Shown here: piece by piece, positions 37,509 through 43,898 of the stretch
Layout: each line of letters opens with the position of its first letter
Numbering within the stretch: position 1 is the stretch's first letter
Assembly (NCBI RefSeq): GCF_024701975.1
Contig: NZ_JANLNM010000005.1
Location: forward strand, 310,001 to 374,000
Direction of reading: 5' to 3'
DNA length: 64,000 nt
Source: Variovorax sp. ZS18.2.2
Lineage (GTDB): Bacteria; Pseudomonadota; Gammaproteobacteria; Burkholderiales; Burkholderiaceae_C
Program-made: the position numbers and the translations under genes
The notes under the pieces: generated by a model
The model's input: the letters and a program-made list of their open reading frames with translations, nothing else
What the model was told of the DNA's origin: nothing
Database searches by the model: none

Positions 37509-38227
37509 TCCGGCGTGGTCTGGCTGGCAACGATGAAATAGGCGCCGTCGTTCCTGGAGATGGTCACGACCATCTCCTCGCTGTTGCGGCGGAACACCAG
37601 CGCCGAGCGCATGCCGCCTTCCAGGGTGCGGTCCTGCACCAGCGTCCAGCCCAGGCGGATCATCTGTTCTCGCAGGTAGAGCGCATTGGTCTCCACGCTC
37701 ACGTTGTTGGTGACGACGATGGTGCGGTTGCGCTGGCCCTCGTCGAAGGAGAGCGTGTCCGAGACCACCTGCGAGCCGGCCGGCCGCGGGAAGCCCTTGC
37801 CGATGCGCTCGGCGCGCTCGCGCATGTCCTGCTCGCTCTTGACCTCGTCGTAGATCACCGCCGCCACCAGTCGGCCCACCGTGCCCTCAGGCCGCGCGCG
37901 CAACTGCACCGTGACCTGGTACAGGCCGAACCGCGCGCCGAGCACGCGCGTCAGACCGACCTTGCTCACGCCGTAGCCGGATTTGTCGGCCAGCCACTTT
38001 TCGTAGAAGCGGGAGACGACCTCCATCGAATCCGTGGACTCGATGCCGCGGATCTGCATGGGAATGGTGTTCTGCTCGATGTACTCGGCGATCCAGAAGG
38101 TCTTGGCACCCGCGGGCGATGGAATCGCGGGCCAGTCGCGCTGCGGAGGTGCTGCGGCGGCAGCGCCGCACAGGCACAGCCACACGGCGGCGAGCATCCA
38201 TCGCAGGAACGGCGCGGGCAGGCTCAT
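37505..38227 (-). CDS. Secreted hypothetical protein of the Tad operon
   Basis: The 240-residue protein has a clear signal peptide (residues 1-26, ending GAAAAAPP). The mature part contains no transmembrane helix and no family I recognise. It has the segment EYIEQNTIPMQIRGI near the start, LRARPEGTVGRLVAAVIYDE in the middle and a C-terminal beta-rich region. The ATG overlaps the stop of the TadE-like gene before it (TGATG at 38225-38229), and its stop overlaps the start of the pilin-like gene. A periplasmic helper of pilus assembly is the simplest guess. Confidence 0.75.
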   Translation of the reverse strand: MSLPAPFLRWMLAAVWLCLCGAAAAAPPQRDWPAIPSPAGAKTFWIAEYIEQNTIPMQIRGIESTDSMEVVSRFYEKWLADKSGYGVSKVGLTRVLGARFGLYQVTVQLRARPEGTVGRLVAAVIYDEVKSEQDMRERAERIGKGFPRPAGSQVVSDTLSFDEGQRNRTIVVTNNVSVETNALYLREQMIRLGWTLVQDRTLEGGMRSALVFRRNSEEMVVTISRNDGAYFIVASQTTPE

Positions 38228-39216
38228 CAGGGCAGCACGTTGACCACGGGGGTCGGCGGGAAGGCGCGGTAGTAGCGGAACCGGTCCTTCGGATTCCCGC
38301 CCACGGCATCCGCGCCGCTGGCGGGTTCGCCGCCCGCGGCCGCGCCCTGCGGCACGCGCTCGAAGCGATCGAGCGGCGACTTCTCGCCGGCATCGCCGGG
38401 CGTGAGGCCGAAGGTGAGATTCGAGTTGGCGAAGCTCGGAAAGACCTGGCTGATCGAGTAGGCGGCCTGGTGAAAACCGCTTCGCAGCTGCTGGTAGAAC
38501 GCGGCGTCGGCAAGCTTGAGCGGCACCAGGCCCTGGATCTTGGTTTCTTCGCGGTTGGTGCCGCCGGCGTTCCAGGCCTCGGTGAGCATGGTGACCTGCT
38601 CGCTCATGTCCAGCGCCGGCACCAGCGTGAACTTGGTGTTGGTCTGGCTCACCTTCACCTCGTGGCGCATGTAGCCGCTGCTCACGAAGGTGAACTTGCT
38701 GGCCGCGAAGGTGATCGCGTTTTTTCCCATCGCGGCCTGCGCCACGCGGATGCCGTCGAACGCCTTGTCGCTGGCGTTGAGCAGCGAAGGCAAGGGCGCG
38801 GCCGTGCTCGATGCGGTGACCGCCGTGGTGCGCTGGTCGATGGCCGGCAGCATCGGCTCGAACTCGGCGATGTCCGCGGCGTGGATGGAGATGCCGGGCG
38901 CCGAGCGATCGCGAAAGATGTGGCGGCGCAGATCCCGCGTGACCTCCGCGTCGGTCTTCTTGATGGCACCGCCCGCGCCCGTGGCTTCCGTGGTGGGGAT
39001 GCCGTGGTCCTCGGGCATCCACACCGTGCGCTGCCAGGCCACCAGCTTGGCGCCGGCCACGGCCTGCATGCGCTTGGTGCCGTAGTCGGCAATGGCCGGA
39101 ATCGCGGCCAGCGTGACGGCCGCGAAGCTCACGATGAGCAGCGACTCGACCATTGCATGGCCGGCGGCGTTCGCGCGAGGCGCTCGTGCGGGAAGGCGTC
39201 GGTGCGAGGGGGTCAT
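38227..39216 (-). CDS. TadE-like pseudopilin
   Basis: The 329-residue protein starts with an Arg-rich segment and a prepilin-like site AAG/HAMVESLLIV (Glu at +5), a hydrophobic helix and a large soluble domain with no known family. The overall plan (leader, helix, long exported domain) matches TadE/TadG-type minor pilins. It is 19 bp after the TadG-like gene and overlaps the next gene by three bases (TGATG junction). Confidence 0.75.
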   Translation of the reverse strand: MTPSHRRLPARAPRANAAGHAMVESLLIVSFAAVTLAAIPAIADYGTKRMQAVAGAKLVAWQRTVWMPEDHGIPTTEATGAGGAIKKTDAEVTRDLRRHIFRDRSAPGISIHAADIAEFEPMLPAIDQRTTAVTASSTAAPLPSLLNASDKAFDGIRVAQAAMGKNAITFAASKFTFVSSGYMRHEVKVSQTNTKFTLVPALDMSEQVTMLTEAWNAGGTNREETKIQGLVPLKLADAAFYQQLRSGFHQAAYSISQVFPSFANSNLTFGLTPGDAGEKSPLDRFERVPQGAAAGGEPASGADAVGGNPKDRFRYYRAFPPTPVVNVLP

Positions 39217-39235
39217 GCGCGGCCTTCCATCGGCA

Positions 39236-41158
39236 TCAGTTGCCGTTGTCTTCGTCGGGCGAGCCGCTGACGGCCGCGCCGCCCATGGCGATGGCGCGCG
39301 CCCACAGCGAGGGCTCGATGTTGTGCACGTGCCAGTAAGGGCTGAACAGGCTGCGGTGCTCGATGTAGCCGCCGGCGAAGCCGACGTTGTACTTGCCGAT
39401 CTGCGGCGGATCGTCGGCCGAGAAGTCGCGCCGCGCCCAGCGGTCCTGCGGACGGCGGAAGTAGATCTGCGAGGTGGACACCGCCTTGATCTCGCGGCCC
39501 TGGAAGTTGTCGCGCAGGCCCGCCTTGCCGTCGGCCGCGGAGTTGCCGAAGCCGGCGACCTCGCCCGTGCGCACCTTGTCGCCGCCCTTTTGCACCACGA
39601 GCGTGAAGGCCGGGCCCTTGTCGGTGTTCTTGCCCCACTTGAGCGGGTTGCCGCCCTTGAAGCCGTTTTCCGCGAGCCAGTTGTCCGACTCGTTGGCCAC
39701 CATCGGCGGGTGGTCCTTGATGTCGATGAAGCGGGGCATCACCCAGTTCTTCGTGACGCTCGTGCCGATGTCGGTGCGCGGGCCGTAGTGCAGCTTGGCG
39801 TTGAACTGGAACACCGGTATCGCGCCGGGCAGAAGACCCAGGATGCCCCAGTTGGTGTTATTGGCGGCCTGCCGGAAAGACCCGCGCGTGATCACGCCGC
39901 GGTCGTTCACGTCGTCGTTCAGGCCGCCGTAGGTGCGGGCTTCGCGCGAATAGCTGCCCAGCGCGAGGCGCTGGCCGCGCCAGCTGCTCGCACGGTTGGG
40001 CCCGCCCGCCGCGGCGGCCCCGGCGCCCAGGCCGAAGCGGGCGTGCCCCGTGTCCTCGGCGCTCGCGATGAAGGCGGTGAACAGCGGACCGAGCGGCAGC
40101 TTGATGTCGATCGCATCGGCCGACTGCCAGCGGATGCGCCCGGTCTCGTCACCGGTTTCGACCGCGACGAGTTCGGTGCCGCCCTTCCATTCGGCCAGGC
40201 CGCCCATGATGTCGCCGGCGATTTCGGAGAAACCGGGCGGCGTGACAGGCGCTTCGGTGGCCAGGCCCTTGACGACGCCGGCCACGGACGAGCCGATCAT
40301 GCTGGCCCAGTCGGGCAGGAAGCGGCGTTTCTTGGTCCAGTCGTCGCGCATGGCCTGCGCGGAGTGCGCGAAGCGCAACACCTCGTTGAATTCCTCGTCG
40401 TCGAACGAGACGCTGCCCGACTGGTGGTAGCTCTTGAGGTAGAGCCCGATATCGGCCACGAACTTGGTGACGAAGATCGCGGTTTCGCCCGGCGGCACCG
40501 ACACGTCGGCATCGTTCGAGTTGAGCACGTCCTTGACGACCTGCGGGATCTGCGCCACGGTGCCCGCAAGCATCAAGGCCTGGCTGGCCGAAATGCCCTG
40601 GTTGAACACGCGCATTGCGTCGACGAACACCTGCATCGGCTTGGCGACCTTCTCGACGGCGTCGGCCAGGTTGTCGGCGGTCTCCTGGGCCTTGCGGGCA
40701 TCGTCGATGTTCTTCAGGTACATCGGCCCGTAGACGATCAGGCCGATCACCGGGATGCGCATGTTCCTGAGATTGCGTATGGCCTTGAAACCCTCGACGA
40801 CGACTTGGCCTTCCTTGATGTTGGCCGCGCTTGTGAGGAGCGCGCCCATCGTGGTCTGTGCGCTCGCGATCGTCGCGATGCCCGACTCGTTGGCCGCCAT
40901 CGCGCGGTTGGTGTAGGCCACGTAGTTGAGGGCGCGTGCCGTGAGCACGCTGGCGCTGTAGGTGGTCGCGTCGGCCGTGTTCTGCAGCTTCATCTTCTCG
41001 CGTGCCGCGATGGCGGTGTTGTAGACCACCAGCACGCTCAGAAAGATGATCGGCAGCATCGCCACCAGGTACACGATCGCCTGGCCCGACTGGCGCCGGC
41101 GCACGGATGCGCCGGCAGTGGCCAGGGGGAGCGAAGCGGCGGCGGCTGGAGGCATCAC
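39236..41158 (-). CDS. TadG-like pilus-associated protein
   Basis: A 640-residue protein with a basic N-terminus, a TadE/G-like segment (RRQSGQAIVYLVAMLPIIF) and the family's REKMKLQNTADATTYSASV following the helix, as in PF13400 proteins. The +5 position after the Gly is Tyr, not Glu, so it may not be cut by prepilin peptidase and may stay anchored. The large C-terminal portion (residues about 100-640) is exported and of unknown fold. It is 38 bp after the Flp pilin gene. Confidence 0.8.
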   Translation of the reverse strand: MMPPAAAASLPLATAGASVRRRQSGQAIVYLVAMLPIIFLSVLVVYNTAIAAREKMKLQNTADATTYSASVLTARALNYVAYTNRAMAANESGIATIASAQTTMGALLTSAANIKEGQVVVEGFKAIRNLRNMRIPVIGLIVYGPMYLKNIDDARKAQETADNLADAVEKVAKPMQVFVDAMRVFNQGISASQALMLAGTVAQIPQVVKDVLNSNDADVSVPPGETAIFVTKFVADIGLYLKSYHQSGSVSFDDEEFNEVLRFAHSAQAMRDDWTKKRRFLPDWASMIGSSVAGVVKGLATEAPVTPPGFSEIAGDIMGGLAEWKGGTELVAVETGDETGRIRWQSADAIDIKLPLGPLFTAFIASAEDTGHARFGLGAGAAAAGGPNRASSWRGQRLALGSYSREARTYGGLNDDVNDRGVITRGSFRQAANNTNWGILGLLPGAIPVFQFNAKLHYGPRTDIGTSVTKNWVMPRFIDIKDHPPMVANESDNWLAENGFKGGNPLKWGKNTDKGPAFTLVVQKGGDKVRTGEVAGFGNSAADGKAGLRDNFQGREIKAVSTSQIYFRRPQDRWARRDFSADDPPQIGKYNVGFAGGYIEHRSLFSPYWHVHNIEPSLWARAIAMGGAAVSGSPDEDNGN

Positions 41159-41196
41159 GCGATGTCGGTCAGGCCGTCAAGACGTCGAGGAAAGCC

Positions 41197-41502
41197 TTAC
41201 TTCGTGGCCTCGGCACCGCCCTTGGTGTAGGTGCTCATGTTCATGTTGACCTGGGCGTTGGTCGAGGCCTTGCCGGCGGCGGTCTGCGCGTTCGTGACTT
41301 CGGTGGCGCCCGACTGGCCGCCCACTTCCTTGGCCATGCCGGCGACTTGGTTGCGCATGGTCTGGCCGAAGAAGCTGAACACGGCGATCGCGGCGATGGC
41401 GATCAGGCCCAGGATCACGAGGTACTCGGTCATGCCTTGCCCGCGGATCTTGATCTTCGAGGCAAGTTGGCGGCTCAGCTGGGTCAGACGATGGATTTGC
41501 AT
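41197..41502 (-). CDS. flp: Flp-type type IVb pilin, first gene of the Tad operon
   Basis: The 101-residue pre-pilin has a leader with KIRG/QGMTEYLVIL, giving Glu-Tyr at +5/+6, and a hydrophobic helix (about 26-48). The C-terminal half is polar, rich in Asn, Thr and Gln, and is longer than in classical Flp pilins (50-80 residues). The start at 41502 gives a normal leader; an AGGAA about 10 bases upstream is the likely ribosome site. The 134 bp before it are AT-rich and probably hold the operon promoter. It heads a 13-gene leftward operon ending at 27378. Confidence 0.88.
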   Translation of the reverse strand: MQIHRLTQLSRQLASKIKIRGQGMTEYLVILGLIAIAAIAVFSFFGQTMRNQVAGMAKEVGGQSGATEVTNAQTAAGKASTNAQVNMNMSTYTKGGAEATK

Positions 41503-41636
41503 GGGAGAAGTTCCTGAAAGGTGGCTGAAAGAACAGGCGGATCGTAGGGACGCATCCGTCGCGTGTTCGATACACTTTTTGCGAATCCTGATACAAATTA
41601 ACATTCGTAAAAAGATCGCAAAACAGTCGGAATTCT
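41503..41636 (-). promoter_or_regulatory. AT-rich leader and probable promoter region of the Tad operon
   Basis: The 134 bp between the AraC stop and the pilin start are clearly more AT-rich than the surroundings (for example 41570-41640), as expected for a promoter. On the minus strand weak sigma-70-like boxes can be drawn (TTGTAT and TATCGA, 18 bp apart), but the match is poor and I do not insist on it. No sigma-54 consensus was found. Confidence 0.35.
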
Positions 41637-42575
41637 TTAGTTCTCCAAACTGCCCGCACCTTCGAAACGCAGCTGGCTTTGCCTGCGAAATTCGGTCGGC
41701 GTCACGCCTTTGATCTCGAGAAACCGGCGATTGAAATTCGAGACGTTATTGAAACCAACTTCGTAACAAATCGAGGTGACGTAGCGCTCGCTCTGCATCA
41801 GCAGAAGGCACGCCTTGTTGACCCGCACCTCGTTCACATAGCCCAGAAAACTGTGGCCCGTGGCGCGCCGGAAGAGCCGGCTGAAGCGCCCCGCGTTCAT
41901 GCCGAGTTCGGCCGCGATGTCGGCCGCGCTGATGTCCTTCGCGGGTTCGTTGGTGATGCGCGTCACCACGTCGTTGATGGCCTCGATGCCGTGGTCGCCG
42001 TCGGTCTGCATGCCTGACAGCAGTCGGTAGTCGGTGCACAGCGCCAGGTCGGCGAGAAAGTCGCAGAACAGGCTGAAGCGCTTGAGGCCGCGCGCGTCCT
42101 TCACGCGGTGCCAGTGCGCCTCGGCGCTGGCCGCCATGCCGAAGAACTCGATGCCGTAGCGCGCGCGCTCCAGCATGCGCACCGCCTCCTGCAGTTCGGG
42201 AATGCGCTCGGCCGCTTCGAAGATCGGGTCGTGCAGGAACTGGATCACCAGGTCGCGCTGCGGCACGCCTTCGGGCGGCACGTCGAGCGAGATCCAGTTG
42301 TGCGGCAGCTTCGGGCCGCACAGCACGAGGTGCCCCGGCTCGAACGAGCCGATCCAGTCGCCCACGAAGGCCTGGCCCGAGGTGGCGACGATCAGGTGCA
42401 GCTCGTACTCCTCGTGGCAATGCCAGCGCGCAAGCGGCGTGGGAAAGCCGTGCTCGAGGCAGCGCACCAGCCCCACCTCGGTCGATGGCTCGTAGCCGAG
42501 CTCGGTCGAACGGTTGCGCTCGACCTCCAGTTCGGGGAGCAATTGGCGCGGGGATCGTTGGCTGGAACTCGTCAT
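41637..42575 (-). CDS. AraC-family transcriptional regulator
   Basis: The 312-residue protein has an N-terminal cupin-like sensor domain (FPTPLARWHCHEEYELHLI) and a C-terminal double HTH (DISAADIAAELGMNAGRFSRL, then YVTSICYEVGFNNVSNFNRRF), the second with the AraC signature. The start at 42575 removes 73 codons of non-coding-like extension. It is on the same strand and directly upstream of the Flp gene, so it could regulate or be cotranscribed with the Tad operon. Its ligand is unknown. Confidence 0.9.
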   Translation of the reverse strand: MTSSSQRSPRQLLPELEVERNRSTELGYEPSTEVGLVRCLEHGFPTPLARWHCHEEYELHLIVATSGQAFVGDWIGSFEPGHLVLCGPKLPHNWISLDVPPEGVPQRDLVIQFLHDPIFEAAERIPELQEAVRMLERARYGIEFFGMAASAEAHWHRVKDARGLKRFSLFCDFLADLALCTDYRLLSGMQTDGDHGIEAINDVVTRITNEPAKDISAADIAAELGMNAGRFSRLFRRATGHSFLGYVNEVRVNKACLLLMQSERYVTSICYEVGFNNVSNFNRRFLEIKGVTPTEFRRQSQLRFEGAGSLEN

Positions 42576-42913
42576 GGCTTTTTGTTGGGCTGACAGGAGA
42601 CAACACGCCTGCGATCCTGAGGTTCGCGGGCGACGCGGCGATGAAGTGGCATCTTCGGGGGCAAACAGGTCTGCGGCGCGCTGGCACGTCACGGCGAGCG
42701 CAGGGACCGGGTTCGCGGGGCGGAAGATATTGGTTGGGCCTTGCAATTGCCAGACCCTATGCGGACTACGAAGATTCGTATGCGCGCACGGCAAGCGCCG
42801 GATTCATGTCGCCAGTGCTGTCTAGACAACCGCTTTCCACGCTGGCGCGCCAGTGCGGCCATCGCCCAGGCGGTTGATCGGGATGCCTGTCTAGCCAGAC
42901 GGCCTTCAGGCCC
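42576..42913. other. 338-bp non-coding stretch upstream of the AraC gene
   Basis: No gene is supported here in either direction. It contains the palindrome TGTCTAGACA (42819-42828) and a second TGTCTAG at 42888-42894, 69 bp apart, which might be paired regulator sites. There is also a lone perfect sigma-54 -24 element (TGGCACG near 42680) without a matching -12 box. The AraC promoter should lie in it. Confidence 0.4.
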
Positions 42914-43345
42914 TCAGGCCGCGGCCAGCACCGTCGCCACGACCACGCCTTGCGCTGCCAAACGTTTGCGCATCGTCAGCACCGCCTGGTCCTTGCTGAA
43001 GAGGCGCGCGCGCTGCGCCACCGCGAGGTCGATGAAGACCTGGTCGTCGGGGTCCTTGCACACGCAGGGCGCGCGCGGCGGCGTGTCAGCCAAAAGTTGC
43101 ACGCGTGCATCGAAGGCCTCGAGCACGCGGGCCGCTTCCATCTGCCGCTGGCCCAGTCGCCGCGCGATCAGCGGATAGCCGAGCACCCGCGCGAGTTCGG
43201 TGCGCATCGGCGCGGTGGCGATCCAGCGCAGTTCGCCGGACGCGAGCGCGGCGGCCAGTGGCAGGCAGTCGGGGTTGTCGAACACGAGCAGGTCGAGCGC
43301 GATGTTGGTGTCGATGACGACAGGGCCGGGTTCTGGAAGGGTCAT
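42914..43345 (-). CDS. PIN-domain nuclease, putative toxin
   Basis: The 143-residue protein is a PIN-family RNase-like domain (COG1569 group). The acidic set is visible: D12 in VVIDTNIALD, E50 in MRTELARVL and D98-D101/D106 in KDPDDQVFIDLA. The start at 43345 matches the usual short lead before the first Asp. Such proteins are often the toxins of type II toxin-antitoxin pairs, but no antitoxin-sized gene is seen on either side on this strand. It may be an orphan or a housekeeping PIN protein. Confidence 0.75.
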   Translation of the reverse strand: MTLPEPGPVVIDTNIALDLLVFDNPDCLPLAAALASGELRWIATAPMRTELARVLGYPLIARRLGQRQMEAARVLEAFDARVQLLADTPPRAPCVCKDPDDQVFIDLAVAQRARLFSKDQAVLTMRKRLAAQGVVVATVLAAA

Positions 43346-43472
43346 GGCGGCGAAGAGATGAGCGCCGATGTTGCACCATGCGCGACCCTGGTCAGCCGTG
43401 GGTCGGGCGCGACGCCCCACAATGCTGCGGCGCGCACCGCGCGCTCTTCCAGTCACGCCGCCCTCCTCTCTC

Positions 43473-43898
43473 ATGAAACGACTCCCGCTGCTGTGCCTCG
43501 CCCTGCTCGCCTGCGCGGTCGCGCGGGCCGAATGGCTGACCCTGAGCGGCACGCCCGGCGATGCGGCCGGCAGCTACGTGCAGGTCGACCCGACCCGCAT
43601 CGAGATCGACGGCGCGCGCCGCGGCGTGACCCTGCGCATGAGCCTGGCGCAGGACGTGATCGGCAAGGATGGATTCAAGCTGCGCTCATTCGAGGCCCGG
43701 GCCACCGTCGATTGCGAGGCGCGCACCGCGCGCTATGTGAGCGCTATTTACTACGGCCAACCGAACTTCGTCGGCGAGCCGGTGGCGGTCAAGCAGTTCG
43801 AAGACGACGACATCCGCCCCATGACGCTGCCCGGCGCCCCGCCCGAGCTGGCCGCGCGCACCGTCAACGCGGCCTGCAGCGTCGGCAGCAGCAAATAG
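43473..43898 (+). CDS. Surface-adhesin E-like secreted protein
   Basis: The 141-residue product has a signal peptide (residues 1-19, ACAVARA) and a small beta-rich domain with two Cys (VDCEART and NAACSV), likely joined by a disulfide. The pattern resembles the surface-adhesin E/CNP1-like family. Its stop directly abuts the stop of the 969-residue multidomain gene on the other strand, with no base between. A role as a periplasmic partner or immunity factor of that protein is conceivable but the convergent layout argues against it. Confidence 0.65.
   Translation: MKRLPLLCLALLACAVARAEWLTLSGTPGDAAGSYVQVDPTRIEIDGARRGVTLRMSLAQDVIGKDGFKLRSFEARATVDCEARTARYVSAIYYGQPNFVGEPVAVKQFEDDDIRPMTLPGAPPELAARTVNAACSVGSSK

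Noticed and set aside
42670..42700. A sigma-54 promoter
   Set aside because: Only the -24 element TGGCACG matches; the -12 part reads GGCGA, and no gene follows on that strand.
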